Positions 16,907 through 25,061 of a DNA stretch of 64,000 nt are shown one piece after another (positions within the stretch are counted from its first letter, which is position 1; every line of letters begins with the position of its first letter). The notes beneath the pieces were generated by a model. The model did no database searches. It was given only the letters and a program-made list of their open reading frames with translations, and was not told where the DNA came from. A program made the translations under genes and the position numbers. This DNA is from Gammaproteobacteria bacterium HGW-Gammaproteobacteria-13. GTDB lineage: Bacteria; Pseudomonadota; Gammaproteobacteria; Pseudomonadales; Pseudomonadaceae. The stretch spans positions 62,001-126,000 of the forward strand of contig PGZH01000009.1 of the NCBI GenBank assembly GCA_002840155.1, given 5' to 3'.

Positions 16907-17713
16907 ATGATCTTGATTGCAGTCGATGTACGCCGCTCGCCCTTACTGCGCCCCCGCTTGTTGCTTGCCCTGTTGCTGCTGGCCTGTTGGCCGGGGCTAA
17001 CGGCAGCTGCCTGCGAGAAGACGCTGCGTTGGGATGATGATCCGCCGTTTAGCATGCAGACGGCAGATGGCGCGGTGGTCGGTATCGATGTTGAAATCAA
17101 CCGCGCAGCACTGGCGCGCCTGGGCTGCCAGATCAAACTGCGCAAACTGCCTTGGGCGCGGGCGCTCAAGGAATTGGAACTGGGCCGTCTGGATATTCTA
17201 CCTGGCGCCTTCCGCCGGCCAGAGCGCGAGGTCTATGCGCACTTCTCCGGCCCGGTGCTGCCACCCTCGCGCAATATTCTGTTTATGCATGCCCCTGCGC
17301 TGCAACGCTGGCCCATCACACAACTGCTGGAGCTGCAGCACAGCGAATTCCGCCTGGGCGCGCAGATCAACGTGGCCTACGGCGCGGACTACGAGCAGCT
17401 GATGGGTGACCCGGCGTTTGCCGCGCGGGTGGTGCAGGTGGCCAACCGCAACAACCTCTGGCGCATGGTCGGCAAGGGCCGGATCGATGGGGTGATCGCC
17501 GACGAAAACACCGGTGCCTACGAAATCCAGCAACTGGGCCTCAACGAGCGGATCAAGCCCACCGCAGTAGTGGTGTCCAGTGACGCCGCTGAGGTGGCCT
17601 TCAGCAAGAAGTCGATTGAGTCCGACTTTGTTCAGGCCTATGCCGATGCGCTGCGCGAGCTGGTGGTGGATGGCCGGTATGCGCGGATTGTGCAGCGCTA
17701 TATACAACCGTAA
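16907..17713 (+). CDS. Periplasmic substrate-binding protein (SBP_bac_3 family)
   Basis: A 268-residue polar amino-acid-type binding protein. The ATG at 16907 is used; a GTG at 16904 would add one residue. A signal peptide (RPRLLLALLLLACWPGLTAAA) ends near residue 35, and the mature part begins CEKTLRWDDDPPFSM. VVGIDVEINRAALARLGCQI and DGVIADENTGAY match the two lobes of the fold. No ABC permease or ATPase gene is adjacent, so it may be a stand-alone receptor or serve a transporter elsewhere. The ligand is unknown. Confidence 0.88.
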   Translation: MILIAVDVRRSPLLRPRLLLALLLLACWPGLTAAACEKTLRWDDDPPFSMQTADGAVVGIDVEINRAALARLGCQIKLRKLPWARALKELELGRLDILPGAFRRPEREVYAHFSGPVLPPSRNILFMHAPALQRWPITQLLELQHSEFRLGAQINVAYGADYEQLMGDPAFAARVVQVANRNNLWRMVGKGRIDGVIADENTGAYEIQQLGLNERIKPTAVVVSSDAAEVAFSKKSIESDFVQAYADALRELVVDGRYARIVQRYIQP

Positions 17714-17761
17714 GCGCCGCAGCTTCCCCGGTATACGCGGCCCATGGCCACGATTTTTCAA

Positions 17762-17791
17762 TTGACATCAGGTTTCCATGGAAACTAACAT
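17762..17791 (+). promoter_or_regulatory. Candidate promoter of the marR-type gene
   Basis: TTGACA (17762-17767) and TAACAT (17786-17791) are separated by 18 bp. The first operator palindrome lies between and over these elements, as expected for autorepression. Confidence 0.6.
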
Positions 17792-17811
17792 TAAGTTGTT
17801 TCCAGGGAAAC
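17772..17811. promoter_or_regulatory. Paired operator palindromes upstream of the marR-type gene
   Basis: GTTTCCATGGAAAC (17772-17785) is a perfect 14-base palindrome. GTTTCCAGGGAAAC (17798-17811) repeats it with one central change, 26 bp away centre to centre. They lie within 45 bases of the MarR start codon and flank the -10 region. Such paired palindromes are the usual autoregulatory sites of MarR repressors. Confidence 0.75.
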
Positions 17812-17815
17812 CAAT

Positions 17816-18283
17816 ATGAAAAAGACACCACTACTGCCTGTCAGCCCGCTGGATGCCCACCTTGGCTTCTGGCTGCGTTTTGTTTCCAACCAAGTATCCG
17901 CTCGCTTTGAAAAGCAGCTGGAGCAGCATGACATCACCCTGTCCGAGTGGGTTGCCCTACGCACCTTGTATGAGCGCGCAGAAACCACCCATGCCGAGTT
18001 GATTACCGCCCTGGGCATGACCAAAGGGGCCGCCTCGAAGGTGGTGACCAAGCTGCAAGGCAAAGGCCTGGCCGAGCGACCGCTGGCCGAAGACCGCGCC
18101 AGGGAGCAGCGCCTGTTGCTAACTGCCGCCGGCAATAGCCTGGTACCCAAACTCGCGGCGTTGGCGGATGAGAATGACCAGCTGTTCTTTGGCCACTTGA
18201 ACGATGCCCAGCGCGAGGGGTTGATGTCCCTGATGAAGGACATTGTGCTGCGGCAGAACCTCAAACAAGTCCCGATCAACTAA
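17816..18283 (+). CDS. MarR family transcriptional regulator
   Basis: A 155-residue winged-helix DNA-binding protein. The core MarR fold is visible: FVSNQVSARFEKQLEQHDITLSEW, then the recognition segment TKGAASKVVTKLQGKGLAER and the wing LAEDRAREQRLLLTAAG. It probably represses its own promoter through the palindromes just upstream. A DUF1398-type gene starts 24 bp after its stop on the same strand, so the two are likely cotranscribed and that gene may be a target. The effector is unknown. Confidence 0.93.
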   Translation: MKKTPLLPVSPLDAHLGFWLRFVSNQVSARFEKQLEQHDITLSEWVALRTLYERAETTHAELITALGMTKGAASKVVTKLQGKGLAERPLAEDRAREQRLLLTAAGNSLVPKLAALADENDQLFFGHLNDAQREGLMSLMKDIVLRQNLKQVPIN

Positions 18284-18307
18284 GCATTGAACCTGCCCGG
18301 AGCCGTT

Positions 18308-18703
18308 ATGAATCACTCGATTGAATCCATCATCCAGATAACCTTCAGCCGCTCGAACGAGGGCAGCATCCATTTTGGTCAGGTCGTGGAGGCTTTGCTC
18401 AGCGCTGGCGTGGAATCCTACTGGGTGGATTACCGCGCCTGCCGCGCCACTTACTACCTGCCCAATGGGCAAACCTACAGCCTGGACATGGACGCACCGC
18501 AAGCGGGGATTGCCCGACCGTTTTCCGCCCCGGATATCCAGGCCACGATTCGCGCGGCGCAGCAGGGCGAAGTGCTGTACCCGGAGTTCAAGCGCCGTTC
18601 GCAAGCCGCCGGCTGCATCGGCTACATGGTCTGGTTGCAGGGGCGCCATGTGAGCTACTACGGCCGCAACGGCGAGACGCATATCGAGCGCTTTCCCGAC
18701 TGA
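18308..18703 (+). CDS. DUF1398 family protein
   Basis: A 131-residue cytoplasmic protein resembling the YbcV-type family: GQVVEALLSAGVESYWVDY, then a Tyr-rich strand (ATYYLPNGQTY) and a C-terminal GCIGYMVWLQGRHVSYYGRNG. No catalytic motif is known for the family. The ATG at 18308 follows a short gap after the MarR-type gene, and the two are probably one operon. An upstream in-frame TTG would add seven residues. Confidence 0.82.
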   Translation: MNHSIESIIQITFSRSNEGSIHFGQVVEALLSAGVESYWVDYRACRATYYLPNGQTYSLDMDAPQAGIARPFSAPDIQATIRAAQQGEVLYPEFKRRSQAAGCIGYMVWLQGRHVSYYGRNGETHIERFPD

Positions 18704-18716
18704 ATGACGGCGCCGC

Positions 18717-19802
18717 TCAGCGCTGCAGTACCGCGCTGTGCATGTCATCCTGGGTGCGCAGATGGCGCAGCAGGTGCGGCAGGATGTATTGCGCATCTGG
18801 CCCCACACCGCGCAGGGTTGCAGAGGCAAAGTTGCGCTGTCTGGGCAGGCCGACAAAGTACAAGCCGGGCACGTGCAGGGCTCGCCCGTCGCGCTGCGCT
18901 ACCTGGCCTCGTGCGTCGAGCACTGGCAGGCCTTCGAGAAAGGGCAGGTTAGGGCGATAACCGGTGGCAAATATCAGGCTATCAACCGCTTCATGCTGGC
19001 CATCGGCCCAGACGATGCCGTTTGCCGTGACCTGGGTGAACATGGCTTTTTGTGTGAAGTATCCGTTTTTAAGCGCCTTTCGGTAGGTGCCGTCATCCAG
19101 CACCGGTGTGCTCTGGTCGCTTAGCCAACGGGTTTTCTCCAGCCCCGTCCACTTCATCCAGCTATGGAAATCGGCCCCCAATATCCGCTGTGGCGTGAAG
19201 CGGACCGCCTCCCGCGTAGCCAGCGTAACGCTGGCCACCTGGGCCAAGTCATAAGCGATCTGTACGGCCGAGTTTGCCGCGCCAATCACGATGATGCGCT
19301 GCCCACGAAAAGGCTCTGCATTGCGGTAGTCGGCACTGTGCAGCCGAGTGCCGCTGAAGTGTTCGAGCCCCGGGATATCGGGTAGGTAGGGGCGGCTAAA
19401 GGCGCCCGATGCGACGATTACGGCTCCTGCCAAGAAGCGTTGGCCGTCAGCGGCAGTTACCTGAAATCCCCCATCGTGCTGATCAATATGCGTGACCTGA
19501 ATCCCTTGGCGGATGGGCAGTTGAACATGCTTGGCATACGTCGCCAGGTAGTGCACCACTTCATCGCGAGTGGGGTAGTGGCCTGGCGCTGCGGGGAAGG
19601 GCAAACCCGGCAGTGCGGAGTAGGCGGCTGGCGAGAACAGTTCGAGGCTGTCGTAGTAGTGACGCCAATTACCGCCCGGTTGCTGCTGCTCATCGAGAAT
19701 CAGAAAGTTCAGGCCTTGCTGCTGCAAGTGCCAGCCGCTGGCCAACCCGGCCTGACCGGCGCCGATAACGATGACATCGTAGCTTTGATTCATATTGTTC
19801 AT
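18717..19802 (-). CDS. FAD-dependent oxidoreductase (CzcO/flavin-monooxygenase-like)
   Basis: A 361-residue flavoprotein. The FAD-binding GxGxxG is DVIVIGAGQAGLASGWHL near the N-terminus, and a second nucleotide site is QRIIVIGAANSAVQIAYDLA. PGGNWRHYYDSLELFSPAAY and LIFATGYRPNLPFL are characteristic of the CzcO/YhiN-like monooxygenase group. I chose the ATG at 19802; a GTG at 19820 would place a candidate operator inside the gene. An ArsR-type regulator is encoded immediately upstream on the same strand. The gene pair suggests inducible oxidation of a small, possibly toxic, molecule. Confidence 0.9.
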   Translation of the reverse strand: MNNMNQSYDVIVIGAGQAGLASGWHLQQQGLNFLILDEQQQPGGNWRHYYDSLELFSPAAYSALPGLPFPAAPGHYPTRDEVVHYLATYAKHVQLPIRQGIQVTHIDQHDGGFQVTAADGQRFLAGAVIVASGAFSRPYLPDIPGLEHFSGTRLHSADYRNAEPFRGQRIIVIGAANSAVQIAYDLAQVASVTLATREAVRFTPQRILGADFHSWMKWTGLEKTRWLSDQSTPVLDDGTYRKALKNGYFTQKAMFTQVTANGIVWADGQHEAVDSLIFATGYRPNLPFLEGLPVLDARGQVAQRDGRALHVPGLYFVGLPRQRNFASATLRGVGPDAQYILPHLLRHLRTQDDMHSAVLQR

Positions 19803-19804
19803 AA

Positions 19805-19812
19805 GTGCGCAC
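19805..19812. promoter_or_regulatory. Candidate ArsR-type half-operator before the FAD oxidoreductase
   Basis: GTGCGCAC is a perfect eight-base palindrome abutting the preferred start codon of the oxidoreductase. Its GTGCGC core matches the arms of the longer palindrome in front of the ArsR gene. This suggests the same regulator binds both places; short palindromes like this can occur by chance. Confidence 0.4.
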
Positions 19813-19838
19813 CTATACACATATCTGCCTAAATAAAA

Positions 19839-20186
19839 TCACTCCGCCCGGCCTGGGCAGCACAGCGGAGTGATGTTTTTGGTGTGGGTGAGGATGCTTT
19901 CCAGGCGCTGGATAATGGCTGGGCCATCCACTTCGTAGAACACCTGGCGGCCAACCTTCGTGGCGCGGACGATGCCGGCATCAAGCAGTACCTGCAGATG
20001 GCGCGATACCACTGAGCGCTCCTGCGGCAGTTCAGCGGCAATCTCGGTGACATCTGCGCGCCCCAGAAGCATGACGCGCTTGAGTACGGCCACGCGTGGC
20101 GCCTCGCACAGGGCTTTGAAGAACGCGCCATCGAGTGACGCGATGGCGGCTTCGATGGCTTGGGTTCGGGATAGAGGTGTATTCAT
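19839..20186 (-). CDS. ArsR family transcriptional regulator
   Basis: A 115-residue winged-helix repressor. The helix-turn-helix is VTEIAAELPQERSVVSRHLQVLLDAG, followed by the wing VGRQVFYEVDG. A Cys-Cys pair lies near the C-terminus (PLCCPG), but the classical ArsR metal box is not present, so a metal effector is not assured. It lies 36 bp before the FAD oxidoreductase gene on the same strand, and both are likely under the palindrome at 20198-20217. Confidence 0.93.
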   Translation of the reverse strand: MNTPLSRTQAIEAAIASLDGAFFKALCEAPRVAVLKRVMLLGRADVTEIAAELPQERSVVSRHLQVLLDAGIVRATKVGRQVFYEVDGPAIIQRLESILTHTKNITPLCCPGRAE

Positions 20187-20197
20187 GTGGTGACTAT

Positions 20198-20217
20198 ATG
20201 TGCGCGTATGCGCACAT
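20198..20217. promoter_or_regulatory. ArsR operator palindrome
   Basis: ATGTGCGC-GTAT-GCGCACAT is a perfect inverted repeat with a four-base centre, 12 bp upstream of the ArsR start. The position and the 8-4-8 form are typical of an ArsR-family autoregulatory site. Confidence 0.75.
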
Positions 20218-20247
20218 GTAAAGTGCCGTTCAGGACTTTATGCCGTC

Positions 20248-20281
20248 GCCATAACCTGGGCAGGGCTGCTCAGGTTATGGC
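20248..20281 (-). terminator. Hairpin between the NDH-like gene and the ArsR promoter
   Basis: GCCATAACCTG (20248-20258) and CAGGTTATGGC (20271-20281) pair perfectly over 11 bases. It starts ten bases beyond the stop of the NDH-like gene. No T-run follows, so termination efficiency is uncertain. Confidence 0.6.
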
Positions 20282-20290
20282 GGACAAGGC

Positions 20291-21496
20291 TTACGCCACC
20301 ACCGGGATCAACGGGTCGGCTGCGGCCAGGGCGATTGCCCGGTCCGCTGCCGGTGGGTAGATCCACTGGGTGTTGATCTGGGTTTTCAGCGCCTTGCCTT
20401 CCGGGCCGGTCAGCAGCACCTTGCGCTCCCAGCCTTCGGTAAACACCGCGCCCCAGGCGCCCAGGTCCAGGCAGGTGACGTACTTGTGCTGGCTATAGGC
20501 AATCGGCGCGACACCAAGCAGGTCTGCGGCGGCGTTGTTGCCGGCCGAGCGGCCCAGTGCAATGGCGTGCTGGCAGGTCATCAGGGCGTGGTTGCCCTGC
20601 TCATCCACGGCGGCGTAGGCGGTGTCACCAGTGGCGTAGATGGCATCCTGGCCGAGCACCTTGAGGTTGCGGTCCACGTGCAGGCGGCCATGTGTATCGT
20701 GTTCGCCGTTGATCTGCTGGGTCAGTGGCGAGGCTTTTACGCCCACGGCAAAGATCACCGTACTGGCGGCAATACGTTCGCCGTTACCCAGCTGCACGCC
20801 GTGCTCATCGACCTTGGACACCGGGCTGCCGAGCCGCCAGGTGACGCCCATGCTGTCGCTGGCTGCGGCGACGATCTCGGCGATGGCCTCGCCCATGGCC
20901 GCGCCAACCTGCTTGGCCATATCCACCACGATGACGCGGATGTCGGTCTGCTCACCGAGGATGGCGCGCAGGCGTGCCGGCATTTCGGTGGCGGTTTCGA
21001 TACCGGTAAAGCCGCCGCCGACCACCACCACGGTGTTGCGTGCTGCGCTTTCTGGCTGCTGCGCCAGGCTTTGCAGATGGGCTTCGAGTTTCTGCGCCGA
21101 CTCCAGGCTGTCGACATCGAAGGTAAAGTGCTCGATACCGTCCAGCGGTGGGCGCGCCACCTGGCTGCCGGACGCGAGAATCAGACGGTCATAGTTCAAC
21201 TCGGCTTCGGCACCCGACGCGTCGCGGTAGCTGACGCGCTTGCTCGCGGCGTCAATCTGCGTGGCGCTGCCCTGGACGAAGCGCACACCCACGGCCTCGA
21301 ACAGCGGGCCGAGCGGGGCGACGGTGCTGGCCAGGTCGGGCTCATAAAAGCGTGGACGCACGCGCAGTTCCGCCTGGGGCGCAAGCAGGGTGACATCGAT
21401 GTCCAGGCGCTGCTGTTGATCGAGCAGGCGCACGGCGCTGAGTGCACTCCACATGCCGGCAAAGCCGGCGCCGATGATCAGGATTTGCTGTTTCAT
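20291..21496 (-). CDS. NAD(P)/FAD-dependent oxidoreductase (NDH-2-like)
   Basis: A 401-residue two-dinucleotide-binding flavoprotein resembling type II NADH dehydrogenases. The FAD site is ILIIGAGFAGMWSALSAV, the NAD(P) site TVVVVGGGFTGIETATEM, and the C-terminal FAD segment IYATGDTAYA. ILASGSQVARPPLDGIEHF fits the family. A membrane-anchoring C-terminal helix is not obvious, so a soluble role is possible. It is divergent from a MocR-type regulator with GATC-containing repeats in between, which makes it a plausible target. Confidence 0.9.
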   Translation of the reverse strand: MKQQILIIGAGFAGMWSALSAVRLLDQQQRLDIDVTLLAPQAELRVRPRFYEPDLASTVAPLGPLFEAVGVRFVQGSATQIDAASKRVSYRDASGAEAELNYDRLILASGSQVARPPLDGIEHFTFDVDSLESAQKLEAHLQSLAQQPESAARNTVVVVGGGFTGIETATEMPARLRAILGEQTDIRVIVVDMAKQVGAAMGEAIAEIVAAASDSMGVTWRLGSPVSKVDEHGVQLGNGERIAASTVIFAVGVKASPLTQQINGEHDTHGRLHVDRNLKVLGQDAIYATGDTAYAAVDEQGNHALMTCQHAIALGRSAGNNAAADLLGVAPIAYSQHKYVTCLDLGAWGAVFTEGWERKVLLTGPEGKALKTQINTQWIYPPAADRAIALAAADPLIPVVA

Positions 21497-21561
21497 GGTG
21501 TGATTCCCGTGGTGAAGAGAAAGGCTGTTGGCTGACGACGGGAGTGATTCTGCCTCTGGCT

Positions 21562-21605
21562 TGGATCATGGTATTGATCCATTCTTGCTAGAACTCATTG
21601 ATCCA
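21562..21605. promoter_or_regulatory. Repeated ATTGATCCA sites upstream of the MocR-type gene
   Basis: ATTGATCCA occurs at 21573-21581 and 21597-21605, 24 bp apart on the same strand, and TGGATCA occurs in the opposite sense at 21562. MocR/PdxR regulators often bind pairs of direct repeats. The sites lie between the divergent NDH-like and MocR-type genes. Confidence 0.55.
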
Positions 21606-21618
21606 CTTTGGAGCTGCC

Positions 21619-23118
21619 ATGCCCGCCGAAAAATCGCCCCCGCAGGTGGTCTTCCTGCCATTGGGCACGCCCGAGCCGGGCGTTAGCCTGCAGCGCTGGC
21701 TGTATGAGGCGCTGCGCGGCGCCATTCTCGGTGGTCGCCTGCCGGCGGGCAGCAAGCTGCCCAGCACGCGCGCGCTGGCCGAGCACTACAAGCTGGCGCG
21801 GGGCACGGCCCAGGCGGCCTATCAGCAGTTGTTGTCCGAGGGCTATCTGGAGGCGCAGACCGGCAGCGGCACGTGGGTTTGCCAGGTGCTGCCGGACGCC
21901 ACGCTTAACGCCGGCTATGTGCGGCGCAAGGTCGTGGCCACGCAAGAGGCGCCGCGCACGCCACCCGCCACGCCGTGGGTCGAACGCCTTGAAGCGATCA
22001 CTCCAATCTTTGCGCGGCGCTCGGTGACGCCGGGGTTGCGGCCGTTCTTCCCGCATCGGGGCGATGTTCAGGCGTTCCCGGTCGACCTATGGCGCAAGTT
22101 GCATATCCAGCAGCTGCGCGCCTCGCGGCTGTCCATCTTGCTCGATTCGGACCCCGGCGGCTTGCCGGCGCTGCGTGAAGCCATCGCCGGCTACCTGGCC
22201 ATCGCCCGTGGTGTGCAGGTGCCGGCCGAACGCATCCTGGTGCTCAACAGCGTGCAGCAGGGGCTCGATCTGTGCCTGCGCCTGCTGGCGCCGGGCAACT
22301 CCAAGGTATGGATGGAAGACCCCGGCTACCCCGGCGCGCGTCAGCTGATCGATGTATCGGGCGTGCAGCGCGTGGATGTGCCGGTGGACGCCTTCGGCAT
22401 GCAAGTGGAGGAGGGCGTGCGTCTGGCCGCCGATGCCCGGCTGGTCTATGTCACCCCTTCACGGCAGGCGCCACTGGGCAGTGAGTTGTCACCCGCGCGG
22501 CGTCTGGCCCTGCTGCAATGGGCGGCGCAGCACGGCAGCTATATCTTCGAGGACGACTACGACAGCGAATACCGCTTTATCGCCAAACCGATTCCCGCGC
22601 TGCGCTCGATGCCGGCGGCGGAGCAGTCGGTGATCCTCGCCGGCACCTTCAGCAAGCTGCTGTTTCCCTCCATCCGCCTAGCTTATCTGGTATTGCCGGC
22701 GCACCTGCTGGAAAGCTTCACCCGCGCCGCCGCGCTGATGTCCCGCCACGCCAACAGCCTGTCGCAAGCGGTGCTGGCTGACTTTATCCATGAAGGGCAT
22801 TTCGACCGCCATGTACGGCGCATGCGCAAAATTTACGCCGCACGCGCCGAGGCCTTCGCCGAGTCGGCGCAGCGGCATTGGCAGGGGTTGATTGATGTGC
22901 CGGAGATTCGTGCGGGGCTGGATATCACCTGCAACCTGCAGGTAAACGACGAACAGGCGGCCTTCGCCCGCCTGCAGGCCGCCGGCATCGATACCCTGCC
23001 GCTGGCGCGCTACAGCGTGCAGCCCCGCGAACCGGGGCTGGTGCTGGGTTTTGCGCCCTACGATGAGCGCGCGATTGAGGATGCCGCCAAGGCGGTTGCG
23101 GTGGCATTGAAGCAATAA
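21619..23118 (+). CDS. MocR/PdxR-family regulator (GntR DNA-binding domain fused to aminotransferase)
   Basis: A 499-residue transcription factor. Residues about 25-90 form a GntR winged helix (LPSTRALAEHYKLARGTAQAAYQQL). The rest is a class I aminotransferase fold with the PLP-binding lysine in GTFSKLLFPSIRLAYLV and the FEDDYDSEYRF segment. MocR proteins sense PLP or an amino acid-PLP adduct. The ATG at 21619 follows GGAGCTGCC; an in-frame start at 21598 is less likely. The amino-acid antiporter and arginine deiminase operon lie downstream on the same strand, so these genes and the divergent NDH-like gene are candidate targets. Confidence 0.94.
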   Translation: MPAEKSPPQVVFLPLGTPEPGVSLQRWLYEALRGAILGGRLPAGSKLPSTRALAEHYKLARGTAQAAYQQLLSEGYLEAQTGSGTWVCQVLPDATLNAGYVRRKVVATQEAPRTPPATPWVERLEAITPIFARRSVTPGLRPFFPHRGDVQAFPVDLWRKLHIQQLRASRLSILLDSDPGGLPALREAIAGYLAIARGVQVPAERILVLNSVQQGLDLCLRLLAPGNSKVWMEDPGYPGARQLIDVSGVQRVDVPVDAFGMQVEEGVRLAADARLVYVTPSRQAPLGSELSPARRLALLQWAAQHGSYIFEDDYDSEYRFIAKPIPALRSMPAAEQSVILAGTFSKLLFPSIRLAYLVLPAHLLESFTRAAALMSRHANSLSQAVLADFIHEGHFDRHVRRMRKIYAARAEAFAESAQRHWQGLIDVPEIRAGLDITCNLQVNDEQAAFARLQAAGIDTLPLARYSVQPREPGLVLGFAPYDERAIEDAAKAVAVALKQ

Positions 23119-23513
23119 GGCCGCGCGAGTCTGACGCGGCCGCTAATGCTTGGCGGCGAGCCAACGCGGCCGTTGGCGGCAGGCGGAAATCGGTCAGCAG
23201 CCATTCGATATGACTAGCCAAGATCGACGGATTTGCCGTCCTGTTGCCGAGCGCCTGAAGGCTCTACGTGTGCTTGCGAACAGACAGCTCAAGCCAGGGC
23301 GAACAGACTGATAGGGATAACCAGATCTGCGCGTACTTCACGTTTTGGCTGGCATCACCCTGCACAGGTATTTGCGATGAATCCGCTGCATTCCATCGTT
23401 TACCGCTACATCGTCATGGGGCTCGCGCCCGCTGTGCACGCGCCAGGCGCCGCGTCGTTTGCGATGAAGTTCAAGGCGCTGTGCTGTGTGCCGGCTTCTG
23501 CGGGTTGGGCGGC
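23119..23513. other. Gene-free gap between the MocR-type gene and arcD
   Basis: This 395 bp stretch contains a stem right after the MocR stop (GGCCGCG 23119-23125 with CGCGGCC 23135-23141) and a second palindrome, GCCAACG...CGTTGGC, at 23160-23177. Neither has a T-run. Reading by eye I found no canonical TTGAT-N4-ATCAA ANR box, which in P. aeruginosa drives arcDABC. Open frames here have no coding character. Confidence 0.5.
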
Positions 23514-25013
23514 ATGAAGGCCGCAGACGCATTACCTTCAGCAGCAACCGCAGATGTTGCGGGTCTATCCGGCAGCGCAACGCCAACCAAGATCACCGCC
23601 ACACAGGCACCCGCGAAGCTTGGCCTTGGCTTGCTGGTGGCGCTGGTGGTCGGCTCGATTATCGGCAGCGGTATCTTCGGCCTGCCGCAGAACATGGCCG
23701 CCGGCGCGGGTGCCGGGGCCATTCTGATTGGCTGGACCATCACCGGCATCGGCATGTTGCTGCTGGTGCGGGTCTACCAGATGCTCTCGCTGCGCAAACC
23801 CGAACTCGACAACGGCGTTTACGCCTATGCCCGCGCGTTGTCGGGTGAGTACGTCGGCTTCAACTCTGCCTGGGGTTACTGGGTCAGCGCCTGGATCGGC
23901 AATGTCGGTTATCTGGTGGCGGCGTTCGGTGCGTTGGGCTTCTTTTTTCCGGTGTTCGGCAGCGGCAACTCGCCGGCCGCCATCGCGGGCGCTTCCATCG
24001 TGCTGTGGGTCATCCACTTGCTGGTGCTGCGCGGTATTCAAGGCGCTGCGGTACTGAATGCGGTGGTCACGCTGGCCAAGATCGTGCCGCTGCTGCTGTT
24101 TATCGCGCTGGTGGCCATGGCCTTTAAGGTGGAAACCTTCAGCCTGAATTTCTGGGGCGATGCCAGCCTCGGCTCGGTGCTTGATCAGGTCAAGAGCACC
24201 ATGTTGGTGACGGTCTGGGTGTTTATCGGCATTGAGGGGGCCAGCGTGTATTCGGCCAGTGCGCGCAAGCGTGAAGACGTGGGCCGCGCCACGGTCATCG
24301 GCTTTCTGATCTGCCTGCTGCTACTGATGTCGGTGTCGTTGCTGTCGCTTGGGGTATTTAGCCAGCCGACCCTGGCCGGCCTGAAAAACCCATCAATGGC
24401 CGGCGTGCTGGAAAACGCTGTTGGCACCTGGGGCGCGGTGCTGATCTACGTCGGCCTGATTGTCTCGGTTGGCGGCGGCTTCCTGGCCTGGATGCTACTG
24501 GCGGCGGAATCCCTGTTCAGCCCGGCAGGCGGTGGTGTGATGCCGAAGTGGCTGGGGCAGACCAACGACAAGCACGTGCCGGCCAATGCGCTGTGGCTCA
24601 CCAACGGCATGGTGCAGCTGTTTCTGATTTTGACGCTGTTCTCCGAGGCGTCTTATCTGGCGCTGATCTCGCTGTCCACGGCGATGATTCTGCTGCCCTA
24701 CCTGTTCAGCGCGGCCTACGGCCTGCTGCTGGCCTGGCGCGGTGAGGGCGTCAAAGCCGCTATCCAGCGTGCTGACGTGCCCATCGCTGCGTTGGCCACG
24801 GTCTACTGCTTATGGCTGCTGTACGCCGCCGGCTTCAAGTATCTGCTGCTCAGCGCCCTGCTTTATGTACCGGGCGTGCTGCTCTATGCCTGGGCCAAGC
24901 GCCAGCGTCAGGAACGCATGTTTACCCCTTGGGAGTGGGTGATTCTGGCCGCTCTGGTGGTGCTGGCCGGCGTAGCCGCCACGCTGCTGCTGATGGGGCG
25001 GCTCGGGCTGTAA
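23514..25013 (+). CDS. arcD: Arginine/ornithine antiporter (APA family)
   Basis: A 499-residue inner-membrane antiporter. The APC-superfamily signature GLGLLVALVVGSIIGSGIFG is followed by about a dozen transmembrane helices, and FIGIEGASVYSASARKREDVG is typical of the basic amino acid/polyamine antiporter group. It is placed directly before arginine deiminase, so arginine uptake against ornithine export is the likely role. The open frame extends upstream to 23268, but that part has no membrane or domain character; I chose the ATG at 23514. The ArcD assignment is by context and family. Confidence 0.88.
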   Translation: MKAADALPSAATADVAGLSGSATPTKITATQAPAKLGLGLLVALVVGSIIGSGIFGLPQNMAAGAGAGAILIGWTITGIGMLLLVRVYQMLSLRKPELDNGVYAYARALSGEYVGFNSAWGYWVSAWIGNVGYLVAAFGALGFFFPVFGSGNSPAAIAGASIVLWVIHLLVLRGIQGAAVLNAVVTLAKIVPLLLFIALVAMAFKVETFSLNFWGDASLGSVLDQVKSTMLVTVWVFIGIEGASVYSASARKREDVGRATVIGFLICLLLLMSVSLLSLGVFSQPTLAGLKNPSMAGVLENAVGTWGAVLIYVGLIVSVGGGFLAWMLLAAESLFSPAGGGVMPKWLGQTNDKHVPANALWLTNGMVQLFLILTLFSEASYLALISLSTAMILLPYLFSAAYGLLLAWRGEGVKAAIQRADVPIAALATVYCLWLLYAAGFKYLLLSALLYVPGVLLYAWAKRQRQERMFTPWEWVILAALVVLAGVAATLLLMGRLGL

Positions 25014-25061
25014 GCGCTCTGCATTTTGCATCTGCGCATTTGTGAACAGGAATTCAATGTC

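Noticed and set aside
23308-23321. Possible ANR box (CTGATAGGGATAAC)
   Set aside because: It has only seven of the ten consensus positions of TTGAT-N4-ATCAA, so it is not a convincing site.
23233-23517. A short frame and an upstream extension of the arcD frame (from 23268)
   Set aside because: The amino acid content lacks any membrane or domain pattern, and the antiporter family starts near MKAADALPSA.
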